Origin: Astragalus membranaceus
Lineage: Eukaryota; Streptophyta; Magnoliopsida; Fabales; Fabaceae
Assembly: GCA_039519185.1 (NCBI GenBank)
Contig: CM076854.1
Location: forward strand, 173,445,144-173,509,143
Direction: 5' to 3'
DNA: 64,000 nucleotides
Shown here: positions 1 through 11,206 of the stretch, one piece after another
Layout: every line of letters begins with the position of its first letter
Numbering within the stretch: position 1 is the first letter of the stretch
Position numbers and translations under genes: made by a program
Notes under the pieces: model-generated
The model's input: the letters and a program-made list of their open reading frames with translations, nothing else
What the model was told of the DNA's origin: nothing
The model's database searches: none

Positions 1-928
1 CATGGTATGTTTTTCTTGCTATATTTTTGGCTTTTTACTTTTCTTTTTGAATTTAGGTTATAACGAGTATGGGATTTCTTTCTACATGAAGGTGATGTAT
101 TTGTTTTTGTAGGAAATCCCCTGGGAACCATGCAACAACCAAGCATGAGTGTTCCTGTTATTTAGAAACCTTGGTGGCAACTTTTTTGCGAGATGAAAGT
201 AAAGGTAACCAATACATTGAGGTTAGGATTTAGCTACTTTTACGAAATTGATGAAGTAAATTACTCAATTTGTTTATCTTGTCATAGGCTTTGTAAATAA
301 AACATTCTATATATAATGGATGCAAATGAGGAAGTTTTTTATTTTATGTTTGAATTTCATGCTAGGCATACTTTCTCTTCTCTGTTTGCTATTCTCAACT
401 AATATAACAATTTAGACTTCTCATTAGAATGGTTAAATGTCCTATATGCTTGATGAATGCAGCAAAAAGCCCATTGCACAACAAATTTGCATCATTCATG
501 AACTTGATGGTTAAATGTTTTCATGAGTCTTATGTGTGCTACATGAAGTTGAATGTTTGCATAAATGATTGGCCTAAAAGCTTAGTTGGAACTTATCACA
601 GACTTATGGGATATGCATGGAAGCTTGATCTCGATCTGTATTTCTCGCAATTTACACTAGCACAAGGATTTACCAACACTATCCTAACACTATTTGAGTT
701 CTAACAATTTTGATTTCTCAAACGATTTTTAATCTATCGAGCAGAATCAGCTGTTATTTGCCATGGTAACTTATCTATTAAAGTCTCAACAATTGAAGTC
801 TCTTTGGTAATGGTTTCCAAGCATCTAAAACGTTCACTTTTTTTCTACTTCATAATATTCTCATACTTTTTTGTTTCTTAATTAGTGTCATTCATGACCT
901 ATTCATGTGTTTTCAGGTTTTTTTATAG
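1..928. other. No gene recognised; AT-rich leader to the ARF remnant
   Basis: I see no coding region of a known family here. The short ORF at 429-704 has no recognisable domain and lies in AT-rich sequence. The stretch may be intronic or upstream sequence of the ARF-like pseudogene that follows, because an intron acceptor-like T-rich tract ending in AG occurs at 913-928. Confidence 0.5.
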
Positions 929-1808
929 GGGCAACCAATGATGCTTTATACAAGGAACTATGGCATGCCTATGCTGGACTAGTGACCTCTTGTCACTCTT
1001 CCTCGTGAAGGAGAGAGAGTCTATTACTTTCTGCAAGGTCACATGGAATAGGTACATGTTGAATGGGCATGCTTTCTTTATTTCTAGTTTAATTGTAGGG
1101 AGGTGTTTGTGCTGCCTGCTATTCTTAATCTCGCTTCAAGTTTGGAGAAAAAGGTAGAAATGATGATATACTCATACACATGTCTGGGGATGTTACCATG
1201 GAAGCATCCATAACACCTCTTGATGTTATCAAGGCTAGAGGGTTTGGTGCCAAATAACTTTGCTTCCTAACGCAGATGTGAGTATGCTTTTTTTTGGTGT
1301 TTAGCAAGGTTGTTATATTGAAAACTTATATGTTCTTTTAGTTTTGTCTCAACTCTCAACAACTCATTTTCCAATCATTTTTGTTTCTTGCTTATATGGT
1401 TTCTATCTCTCTCTCTTAATCTCATTTTATGCATGTTTTATTTAGTTGTCTTGGCATGTCTTATTTTATTGTCTTGTTGGTTTAGGAAAGCTAGGTGGTA
1501 AGTCCAGACAACCCTTTGCTTGAACCTCCAGTCCAAAGCACATAGTCCATTCATTTTGCAAGACACTTACCACGTCTGGCACTAGCACTCACAGAGGTTC
1601 TCTGTTCTATGAAGGCTTGCGGATGATTGTCTTCCACCATTGGTTAGCAACTTAGGTCTTTTCAAAAATTATTAAAGACTCTGGATTGTGCCAATCCTTA
1701 GTTGTTATTTACACTTTATAATGCCTTTTCTTTGTTCAGGATGTCACTCAACAAATGCCATGGGCAGAGTTGGCTGCAAATGATTTACATTGGAATGAAT
1801 AGGTTTGG
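929..1808 (+). pseudogene. Auxin response factor (ARF) fragment, degenerate
   Basis: Intact ARFs are nuclear transcription factors with an N-terminal B3 DNA-binding domain. At 929-1051, after a T-rich AG acceptor, the sequence reads DALYKELWHAYAG, then a scrambled patch, then the remains of a REGE..YYF..QGHME segment, all typical of the ARF N-terminus. A stop (TAG) stands where Gln normally follows HME. Around 1535-1650 VHSFCKTLTTSGTSTH and DDCLPP recall the start of the B3 domain. At 1740-1803 DVTQQMPWAELAANDLHWNE follows another AG acceptor and is cut by TAG at the expected Trp. Intervening exons are missing or unrecognisable and the frames disagree, so this is a pseudogene. Resemblance is nearest to the ARF9/11/18 clade, which is an inference from memory of the family. 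Confidence 0.75.
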
Positions 1809-2179
1809 TAGTGGGCAGTGGACACCTGATAGTAGAACACGTTACAATCTGAGAGACACAGTTGCTAGATGCACCACTCAGGTATAAAAAAACATGGCCG
1901 TGTTTCCTATCCTATTCCTTAGGCACAACCTGTTATAACGTTTTTTTTTGTCTTATGTTAACACATGTTTATCCAAAGTCATGGACAGCAATATACATGG
2001 CACTTGACAATGTAGGAATGTGGAATATAAGGTCTGAGAATTGGGGAAGACAGTATTTGGGATAGCAGTTCTATCTTCGAGTATATACATCTTCGAATTC
2101 ATGGAGAGATGAATATCCAGTACCAAGGAATGCACTTCTATGTGGTAGGGCACGTGGTCGTCACACAAGACCTTTCTAG
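1809..2179 (+). pseudogene. SKU5-similar (monocopper-oxidase-like) C-terminal fragment
   Basis: SKU5/SKS proteins are multicopper-oxidase-like, secreted or GPI-anchored wall proteins. A first exon ending at 1881 reads GQWTPDSRTRYNLRDTVARC and then TTQ, followed by a GTATAA donor. The second exon starts at 1967 (VYPKSWTAIYMALDNVGMWN) and ends in GRARGRHTRPF with TAG at 2177-2179. The two exons are in matching phase, but the base pair before exon 2 is AT rather than AG, so the acceptor is lost. An in-frame TAG at 2063-2065 replaces Gln in the conserved YLGQQFYLRVY stretch. Upstream cupredoxin domains are absent. The fragment abuts the ARF remnant on the same strand, giving a chimeric pseudogene. 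Confidence 0.82.
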
Positions 2180-2504
2180 TTTGATTTTAGCTTCCTTCTT
2201 AATCCTTAATTTCTTGTTTTCCTCAATTTCGTGTTTTTTTTGTTAGCATAAATATGGGGATCACTTTGATTTGTTGGTTGATAGATTGATCGCTGAATCT
2301 ACATTAGATACTATGTCGTATGTGACCAATGCAAAGATGGGTAGATATACTATTTTAAATTATGGGAATTGTTAGCTTGTTGAGATCTACATGATTTTCA
2401 CATTTGTTAAGGTTTTTTCGGTCTATTAGTATTGGCTAAAGTTTGTTTTTACCCTTTGCCATGAGTAAATTTTTTCTGTAATTTTTTTTTTCTTTTTTTA
2501 CAAT

Positions 2505-2907
2505 CTTTGGCAACGGTTTAAAACCGTTGTATTTACTAGAGAATAGCAACGGTTTTATATCAAGCAACAGTTTTATTCTATAAACGACAACGGTTTTTTT
2601 TAGTGTTGTCATATCTGGCAACGGTTTTTAGGTGTTGCCATAACTGGCAACGGTTTTTAGGTGTTGCCATAACTGGCAACGGTTTGTGCCCGTTGCCATT
2701 GTGTGAAAATAAAAACCGTTGCGTTTAAGTTACCAATGGCAACAGTTTTAGGTTTTCGTTGTCTTTGATCACAAAAATCGTTGCCTTTAGTTTAGGCAAC
2801 GCCCGCAACAACAACGGTTTCAAAACCGTTGCCCAAGGTTATGGCAACGGTTTTTTGGCTTTCGGCAACAGGTTTCGACCGTTGCCATAGGGTCTAAATG
2901 TTGTAGT
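2505..2907. mobile_element. CACTA (En/Spm-type) terminal region with subterminal repeats
   Basis: About a dozen direct and inverted copies of GGCAACGGTTTT / AAAACCGTTGCC are spaced at 25-45 bp, including near-tandem units reading AACTGGCAACGGTTTTTAGG. Dense short subterminal repeats like this are typical of CACTA termini, where the element transposase binds. The right edge read on the minus strand is ACTACAACATTTAGACC, matching the CACTACAA-type terminus except that the first C is replaced. I found no opposite terminus within the window to the left, so this is probably a truncated end or an element whose left end is unrecognised. Confidence 0.65.
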
Positions 2908-4144
2908 TAGGAATCTGTGGCTTCATTGTCAGTAAACAACTCCATAAAAAAATTTGTTACATGATCTTTGATCTCAGCCTCATTCTCCATCCACCGCCTC
3001 TCACTATTTCTAAGCATAAGGATCCGATTTCTCTTTTTCCGGTTAACCGCTTTGAGCTGATAATAACGAGTATTACGATCCCCGTCATGTAGCCATTGCG
3101 TTCTACTCCTTTGGAACCACATAAGCTCTTCTTGATACAGAACATTATGTAATTCGGTTTGGAGCTCCTTTTCAAGATTATAGAGAAAACAATTCATGTT
3201 ACCAAGGCTAGTCTGTCTTTGGATACCATCAAGCCGACCTAACAATTGTCTTTTCTTCTTCTTAACTGAACTAAAAACATTATGACTCCACCCTCTAAGA
3301 TGATCCTTCATACTAACCAACTTGTCCTCCAGCCCCAAGTCTCTTTCATCATTCTTGCAAAATCTGAATGCGTCACCCACGCACTTTCAAACCGAAACGA
3401 CCTAGTCTCCCTACCTCCATCACTCCCATGCAAATTAATAAGAATCGGATGATGATCCGAGAAGTCCACTCTAGTAAGAACTTTAACAAAAGCATTTGGA
3501 AAGGCTAATCTCAATGAGGCGTTGCACATACCTCTATCCAAACGAGCAAACATCCGGTCATAAGTAAATTTAGAGCCAATTGAACCCAAATCCATTAAAC
3601 CACACTGCTGGATTCGATTTTGAAAAAGTTGGCACTTCCTCGCGTTGAACGGAGCACCCCCTTTCTTTTCATTACTATCACAAATATCATTAAAATCTCC
3701 AGCTAACATCCAGTTGCCTTGCATAGTATTTGTCATTGTAGCTAACGTCCCCCACAATTCTGCGCGCATCTCTTCAACCGGACTAGCATACACAATAGAA
3801 AAAAACCAACTCCTATGGTCATGCATAACGACGTTAAAATGCAGAAACTGAAAGACATTTCTATCTTCAACCATCAGCACTAAATCAGTCTTCCAACCAA
3901 CCGCAATACCCCCAGCATAGCCCCTATTTACAGAGAAATTGAACCCATCGTACCCAAGCCGGCGAAAAGTATTTTGAGTACGCAAGGGATTACACCGAGT
4001 CTCAATGATAGCGAAAACCTCTGGGCAATACACATCCACAAACTGCTTACAATTCCGGAAAAGGTTTGGACTAGCCGCCCCACGGTAATTCCAAATTAAA
4101 ATATTGTTTAAAACCATAAACAAAATATTAAAAGGAGCAATCAA
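2908..4144 (-). pseudogene. LINE ORF2: APE-type endonuclease, RT missing
   Basis: The start at 4144 lies 5 nt downstream of the ORF1 stop. Residues 15-25 read ILIWNYRGAA, the usual start of plant L1 endonuclease. Further on are IIETR, the catalytic-region motif LAGDFNDI and, near the end of the domain, SDHHPILI, all hallmarks of the apurinic-type endonuclease that nicks target DNA. Reading then has to shift by one base between about 3308 and 3380 to continue into the linker (GLEDKLVSMKDHLRGW, then WMENEAEIKDHVTNFFMELF). The protein stops at 2907 before the RT palm. A full plant L1 ORF2 is usually well over 1200 residues, so this copy cannot make an active replicase. Confidence 0.85.
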
Positions 4145-4149
4145 CCACG

Positions 4150-5919
4150 CTAAGCAACATGAAGACCAGGGGTCTCCATAACCATATCCTCATCATAATC
4201 TTCAGTACCCACTGAGCTACCCATCTCTTGTGCATCCCTGTATTCTTCGAAATCACCACGCTCCTCATTGTTACTGGGAGTATTGGGAAAAGGGGGTGTG
4301 GAGTGGCGTATATCTGGTGGGCGAGGGGGGGTGTTGAAGCCCAATCTCCATGTGATCAATGGGCCTTGGTAGCATTAATTCTGAGCCCACTTTACTTTGT
4401 ATTCGGCCATCCAAGTGCTGACCCAACACTCCGACAACACCTGTGTTACTAATGTCGCCATTTTGCCTTTGACCGGGCCCCACTGACACCAAATTATTAG
4501 CTTGCCTACGCATATCCTCATTATTCCTTGAAGATCTCTCTCTTTGCGCATGTGGGACCTAAGATTTGACTTCAATTGGTCATGAATTTCCACATTTGTC
4601 TCATTAATTGCTTGATTGGATTTCCCCCTATTTTTCCTAGTCACATACGTAAATGGCGGCCTCTCCTCATTAATTCATGCATGATCCACGCCCTCTCCAT
4701 GCACATCCTCATTATTATTCCCCACGTTTTTCGCACTATCTCCAAGAATTCCAAATCGTGATCCCGAATTAACTGTTGTATCATTAATGGTCGCAGGTAA
4801 AACCCTACCCGTTGACGGCACCGTCGGCCCTCCGCCCCTGTCTTTCCCACGCCTTGGCCATCTCTGCTTCTGAACTACCTGCCATGGCCCATCCTCTTTC
4901 ACGACTTCACCTCTAGGCTCAACATTGCCTGTTGCGCGCCCCTCCTCTCCATTGTTAGCTCCCCCATCCTCCGTAACCTTCTCCGGACATTGGTCTTTAT
5001 GGTGACCGAATCTCCCACACACTATACACAACATGTGTAGCCCTTCGTATTCGATCTTGTAAAAGTGGTTCTTGAGTTCAAACATAGCCAAAAGTGGCTT
5101 GTCTAAATCAATCTCCACACAAAGCCTTGCATACTTCCCCCTAGCCAATTGCTCCGTTGTCTTGTCTACTTTGACCGTCTTGCCAATCCGATTACCCAAG
5201 AAGACTAGGAAATTCGGATCATAATACTCAATCGGAAGCTCCGGGAGCCGCACCCACACATTAACTCTGTTAATCTCTTCCTCGTCTGGCCGGAAGTTCG
5301 GTTTCCACTCCCTCACAGTGAGGTAATGATCATAAATCAACCATGGACCATTTGTCAATGCCTTGTCATGGTCGCCTGGACTCGAGAGATAAACCAAGAA
5401 AAAGTCACCTCCAAGATCAATAATGTTCATGACACCTTTTCGAACCCACATCTAGTTTAGTCAATTTTCTAGAGCCTTGAATCCAATCCGTCTGCCAAGA
5501 AGTTTAACGATCAAGCCCTGTTTCCATGGCCTGCACAATCGCACCTCCGCTCTTGGTGGAATAACTATCTCCGGGCACTCATAGCCACCATGAGTTTTTT
5601 CAACGATTTGCAAGTCCATACACCCCATAGTATACTCTCCATCATCCTGAACCTTCCCCATATGTCCTCCTTCCTCATCCCCTGTATCGTCATCCTCCTT
5701 TTCCCCGGCATGGAGCCCCATAACCGTCTCCTTGTATGATCGCTTGCCTTGAACGTCCTCGATCCATGGGTGGATTGCCAATATCAGCATAGCTCACCGG
5801 ACCCGTGGAGGTTGTTGCAAACGTGTGCTCCCCCCTTTCACCTTCTTCGTACTGCGCTCCTGGAGGTCCTCCTCCTCCCGAGAGACGTCCCGGTCGCCAA
5901 ACACCGGTTGTGCGCTCAT
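4150..5919 (-). pseudogene. LINE ORF1: DUF4283 / zinc-knuckle nucleic-acid-binding protein
   Basis: ORF1 proteins of plant L1 elements bind the element RNA. The central frame (4675-5451) carries a DUF4283-like region (GGDFFLVYLSSPGDHDKALT, then GPWLIYDHYLTVREW) and a CCHC knuckle, CIVCGRFGHHKDQC. An ATG at 5919 begins MSAQPVFGDRDVSREEEDLQ, which fits a natural start. A frame change is needed near 5760. Two in-frame stops (TGA and TAG, four codons apart at about 5453-5463) interrupt DUF4283, and further frame changes are needed near 4670 and 4360 before the stop at 4150. Both central stops can be explained by single C-to-T changes (CGA to TGA, CAG to TAG), as expected from methylcytosine decay. 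Confidence 0.8.
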
Positions 5920-5990
5920 CGCGGCCGCCAAGAACAAAACTTGCCTATTTTGGCAAAACCCTAGCAGAGCGCAACTTTTTACTCCGATTA

Positions 5991-6363
5991 TTAATTTAAG
6001 TAATTGAGCATGTTGAGTATGCTAGCGAATTTAATTGATAAGTGAAGTAAATTGCTTGTGTGTTTTCAGATCATATATGTTATTTAAAATATAAGTAAAT
6101 GTGTGTTGTTAGATAACACAACTACGAGTGTCCAAATTTTTTGAAATTTGATTTACATGATCACAATGATACTATCATATTATTTAAAGGTCGGATTTAT
6201 AAATTTTGTTGTATACGCGAAGTTAGTAATTGAAGTAAGTCGCTAAATTTAACACCTGATGCTAATATATCTTGACAATATATATATCATAAAGGATACT
6301 TATAGTAAATTTTCCATTTTTTTCTTATATTGTTCATCTAATCTAATCTAATCTAATCTAATA
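5991..6363. other. AT-rich spacer with a CTAAT microsatellite
   Basis: No coding signal is seen between the LINE 5' end and the Helitron. Five perfect CTAAT units occur just before 6362, immediately next to the proposed Helitron 5' end. Confidence 0.5.
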
Positions 6364-6690
6364 TCTATTTATACAAACAAACATCCTATGAATTTACCAA
6401 TTTGGATCTCTTATTAACAAGACACATATCTAATTTAAGGGTAAAAATGTCATTACCCTTTCTTTCTTTTTCTTCTTACACTCTCTTTCATTCTTTTCAC
6501 TTGTAACAAAAAGTGAGAAGACTGAAAGAGAGTGTAAGAAGAAAAAGAAAGAAAGAGAGGCTAATGACATTTTTACCCTTAAATAAGATATGTGTCTTGT
6601 TAATAAGTGATCCAAATTGGTAAATTCATAGGATGTTTGTTTGTATAAATAGATAAATTCATAGGAAGTTTGTTTGTATAAATAGATATT
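6364..6690. repeat. Long inverted repeat at the Helitron 5' end
   Basis: The left arm (6364 to about 6505) and the right arm (about 6515-6660) are near-perfect reverse complements, including TATTTATACAAACAAACATC, AAGGGTAAAAATGTCATTA and a CT-rich stretch. The central loop is only about 15 nt. A partial third copy of the outermost 25-30 bp follows at 6655-6690. The transcript could form a hairpin of roughly 140 bp, so this is either an inverted duplication of the Helitron 5' end or a foldback MITE. Confidence 0.8.
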
Positions 6691-7924
6691 AGACAATTTT
6701 CTCTTTCTCTTATCACTCCACTTTAGTTTTTTTTAACTAAAACACTAAATTTATACAAACACTACTTTACTAATATTACCTATAAGAATGTAAATGAGTC
6801 AAACTAAAAAACAAAAACAAAAATTACGGGATAACTGCACTGATATATAAACAAAATATAGGGATAGCTACACTGATATATAAAATAACACGAGATAAAT
6901 GCACAGATTGTTTTTAAATGATACTTTTACATTTTTAGATTTTAAATTATCACATTTTTGGAAAAAGTTATCACCTCAAAATTTTAATTTTTCTCTCCGA
7001 AATTTGGTTTACACTCTTATATATTGATAATCTACTATCACCTCTTATTGATAATCTACTATCTATCTTTTACTATCTATTATAATCTACTAATCAACTA
7101 AAATAATCAATTGAGACTACGAGATAGCTGCATTAATATATAAAAAAAACACGGGATAACTGCACTGATATATAAAAAATACAAGATTAATATTTGTCAG
7201 TGATAATTAAAAGTTTTGAAGACTACTACTACAGACCTACTATCTAAAAAACAAGAAGACTTAATAACTATTTAAACCACTAATTAATATTTAAAACAAA
7301 TATTGCGTATTGATAATCTACTATCTAACTTTTACTGTCTACTATAATCTACTAATCAACTAAAATAATCAATTGAAACTACGATATAACTGCACTGATA
7401 TATAAAAAAACACATGGATATATAAAAAATCACTGGATTAATATTTGTCATTAATAATTATAATTTTTGAAGACTAGTATAAACCTACTATCTAAATAAA
7501 CGAGAAAGGCTTAATAACTATTTAAACTTATTAATATTTAAAACACACGTGACAAATATTTGTCACTAGGTTTAAATAGTTATTACCCCCTGCAAATATA
7601 GCCATTATCCAGTTACCCCCCTGCAAAAAAAAAACATTTAAAACAAACCTTGCAAAATGTAAAGTTATCCAGTTACCCCCCTGCCGTTAAATTTTCTGTT
7701 AAAATATGTAAAATGTCACATATCCAGTTACCCCCTGCCACGTGTCACTATATTATTGGGCCTCTGTGACACATGGCACTACATGCCACGTCAGCATCCT
7801 ATGTCACCACTGCCACATGGCACTGGCATGTGCCACGTCAGCACCCAATGGATGGCTGCCACGTGGCACTGACTTGGCATTGGGTGAATAGTGTGTTACT
7901 AAAAAAAATACAAGTTTTGGATAA

Positions 7925-7976
7925 CATGGGATTTGAACCCTCACTGATGCAAACGAATTAATACCACTAAGCCACA
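7925..7976 (-). repeat. tRNA-like segment with A and B boxes in the left MULE arm
   Basis: On the minus strand, TGGCTTAGTGGT matches a pol III A box and GGTTCAAATCC matches a B box about 30 nt later, the spacing found in tRNA genes. The flanking acceptor stem does not fold convincingly, so this is a tRNA-derived remnant (SINE head or captured tRNA), not a functional tRNA gene. Confidence 0.5.
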
Positions 7977-8562
7977 TTCACATTTGTGAAACTAATTCCA
8001 GCAACAGATATATATTAGATATTTAGTTATTATTTTGAACAAATCTTCATCTTCATCATCAAATCTTCATCAGATCTGGAAACGAAACCCAGAATCTAAA
8101 ATCAAAACAAAACAAAATCTGTAAAAACGAAATCAAAACGAAAAAAATGAACTGAAACAAATGACATCCAGATCTTCAATCTCGTTTATGTCCTCTCCTT
8201 CCAGATCTGAAACGAATCCCTTTCCTTCAATTTCGATTTCGGTTTTTCTCTCCTTCAATCTCGTTCATGTCCTTTCAATTTTCGTTTGGCTTGAAGAAGA
8301 TGATGATTTTCGTTTGGCATCTGTGGTGATTTTCAAATTGTTTGTTTCAATTTTCGTTTGGCATCTGATGATTTTCATGATTTTCGTTTGTTTCAATTTT
8401 CGTTTTCATGATTTTCCTTTGTTTCAATTTTCGTTTTCATGATTTGAGATGATTTTCGTTTTCTGGATTTTGTTTCAGGAAGAAGATGAAGATTTGAAGA
8501 AGAAGAAGAGTTAATTAATGTAATATATATTGGTAGTTGTGTTAAAATACAAAGATTATATT

Positions 8563-8620
8563 GTGGTGTAGTTGTAATTGAGAGTGAGTTTCATGTTGAT
8601 GTCGTGGGTTCAATCCCCAA
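8563..8620 (+). repeat. tRNA-like segment with A and B boxes in the right MULE arm
   Basis: TGGTGTAGTTG resembles an A box and GGGTTCAATCCC a B box on the plus strand. It lies in a position roughly mirroring the tRNA-like segment of the left arm. The two segments are diverged from each other, more so than the outer inverted repeats. Confidence 0.45.
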
Positions 8621-11206
8621 TTGTGCCAAAATCTAATTTTTTTAGTAACACACTATTCTCTTCATTGCCATGTGAGGTGCCACGTGGCAGCCACTCAATG
8701 GGGGTAACTGGATAACTTTAAATTTTGCAAGTTTTGTTTTAAATGTTTTTTTTTGCAGGGGGTAACTGGATAATGGCTATATTTGCAGGGGGGTAATAAC
8801 TATTTAAACCTTGTCACTATTACCTAAAAATGGACAAATAATTGTCATTGATATATTAAAAAACACGGGATAAATATTTCTTATTGATAATCTACTATCT
8901 ATCTTCTACTAATCAACTCGTATAATTAATTGAAACTATGAGATAGCTGCATTGATACGTAAAAAAACACGGGATAACTGCACTGATATATAAAAAAAGG
9001 GGATAATTCCAATTATATATATAAACACGGGATAGTTGCACTAATATATAAAAAACACAAGATAACAACACTGATATATAAAAAATACTGGACTGGTATA
9101 TAAAAAAACACAGGATAAATGAAAAAATTGTTTTTAAATGATACTTTTACATTTTTAGATTTTAATATTTATCTATTTTTTATTTGAAACTCATTTTTTA
9201 TATACTTGAGATTTGTTTTTATTTTTACGGGGTAATGTTCAAACTATTTAAATATTGTCTAAGTTTATTCATAAAAAGAACACGACAGCACCCGTGCGTA
9301 AAAATGTCATTACACTCTATTTACCAATACTCCAATTCTATCTAAAAGACACCTCAAATTTTTTAGGGTAAAAATGTCATTACACTCTATTTCTTCTTTT
9401 ATTTTCTCTTTATTCTTACACTCTCTTTCTTATTTTTCTCTTACACTCTCTTTCTTCATTTTTTCTCTTTCTTTTTACATTATCTTTCCTCATTTTCACT
9501 TTTCTTTTACACTCTGTTTCTTCCTTTTTTTCTTTTTACTTTACTTTTCCCATAAATAATTATTCTCTTTCTCTTATCACTTCACTTTAATTCTTTTAAC
9601 TAAATTTCTAAATTTATACAAACACTACTTTAATTAAAATTTTGAAGACTATTACTATAAACCTACTATCTAAAAAATAAGAAGAATTAATGACTATTTA
9701 AATTAGTAATTAATATTTAAAACAAATATTTCTTATTGATAATCTAATATCTAACTTTTATTATCTACAATAATCTAGTAATCAACTAAAATAATCAATT
9801 GAAACTACGAGATAACTGCACTGATAAATAAAAAACACGGGATAACTGCAGTGATATATAAAAAAACACGGTATTAATACTTACCATTGATATTTATAAT
9901 TTTTTTTTTGACAATTTATAATTAAAAAAACACGGGATTAATATTTACCATTGATATTTATAATTTTTTTTGACAATTTATAATTAATATTTACCATTGA
10001 TAATTATAATTTTGGAAAACTACTATAAACCTACTATCTAAAAAAACACGGGATAACTGCAATAATCTACTATAATCTACTAATCAGCTCAAATAATCTA
10101 ATATTAAAACACGGGATAACTGCAATAATCTACTAATCAACTAAAATAATCAATTGAAACTACGAGATAACTGCACTGATATATAAAAAAACACGAGATT
10201 AATATTTGTCATTGATAATTAAAAATTTTGAAGCCTACTACTACAAACCTACTTTCTAAAAAATAAGCAGACTTAATGGCTATTTAAATTACTAATTAAT
10301 ATTTAAAACAATTATTTTTTATTGATAATCTACTATCTAACAAATTTACTACCTACTATAATCTACTATCAACTAAAATAATCAATTGAAACTAACAGCA
10401 CTGATATATAAAAAACACGGGGATAACTGCAGTGATTTATAAAAAAACACGGGATTAATATTTGCCATTGATAATTATAATTTTTGAAAACTACTATCTA
10501 AAAAAACAAGAAGGCTTAATGACTATTTAAACTGATTAATATTTAAAACACATGCGACAAATATTTGTCACTAATACCTAAAAAAGGACAAATAATTGTT
10601 ACTCATATATAAAAAACACAGGATAAATATTTGTTATTGATAATCTACTATCTATCTTTTACTTTCTACAATAATCTACTAATCAACTCAAATAATCAAT
10701 TGAAACTATGAGATAACTGTACCGAGACATAAAAAAACACTGGACAACTGCACTGATATATAAAAAAATACAGGGATAACTGCAATTAATGATATATATA
10801 AAAACACGAGATAGTTGCACTGATATATAAAAAAACATGGGATAACAACATTGACATATAAAAAAACATTGCACTGATATATAAAAACACACGGCATAAA
10901 TGCACATATTGTTTTTAAATGATACTTTTACATTTTTAGTTTTAATATTTATCAATTTTTTATTTGAAACTCTTTTTTTATCTACTTTAAATTTTTCTTT
11001 ATTTTCACGGGGTAATGTTCAGACTATTTAAATACTGTCTAAATTCATTCATAAAAAGAACACGACAGCACCTGTCCGTATGCAAGTCATCCTCTATATT
11101 TTACAATTGATTTTAGATTAATGAGATTTCAAATTAACGTTTCTATTTGAGGTAATCATATCACGTAACGTGATCGGCCCGTGCGAATGCACGGGTATAG
11201 TACTAG

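Larger units (their letters stand above)
2908..5990 (-). mobile_element. L1-type LINE retrotransposon, 3'-truncated
   Basis: The order on the minus strand is 5' region (to about 5990), ORF1 (4150-5919), then ORF2 (2908-4144) carrying only the endonuclease and linker. The reverse-transcriptase and RNaseH parts of ORF2 and the poly-A tail are missing because the CACTA terminus lies directly against ORF2 at 2907/2908. LINE copies are normally truncated at the 5' end, so loss of the 3' half points to a later insertion or deletion rather than abortive reverse transcription. Confidence 0.85.
7569..8810. mobile_element. Mutator-like non-autonomous element (1,242 bp) nested in the Helitron
   Basis: Terminal inverted repeats of about 112 bp begin GGTTTAAATAGTTATTACC and end with its complement at 8810. 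They contain repeated copies of TTATCCAGTTACCCCC. A perfect 9-bp TSD, TTGTCACTA, lies at 7560-7568 and 8811-8819, the size typical of Mutator-like elements. There is no transposase. The interior has several CCACGTGGCA-type palindromes near both ends and a low-complexity core. The ORF at 8161-8442 is repetitive TTCGTTT-derived sequence and I do not treat it as a gene. Confidence 0.92.
6364..11206 (+). mobile_element. Non-autonomous Helitron complex
   Basis: The 3' end is diagnostic: a 7-bp stem with a 4-nt loop (CCCGTGC-GAAT-GCACGGG, 11178-11195) stands 8 nt before CTAG at 11203-11206, followed by host T. A matching 5' end TCTATTTATACAAAC begins at 6364 after host A, as expected for insertion between A and T. 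No RepHel coding sequence is visible. The interior is AT-rich and built from diverged repeats of a phrase like CACGGGATAACTGCACTGAT followed by ATATAAAAA. The block ending near 9300 (GGGGTAATGTTC through AACACGACAGCACC) recurs at 11010-11075, and 5'-end-like sequence reappears at 9300-9400. This suggests two head-to-tail partial units. A Mutator-like element interrupts the first. Confidence 0.7.

Noticed and set aside
8161..8442. 93-codon ORF in the MULE core
   Set aside because: It is built from TTTTCGTTT repeats and shows no domain.
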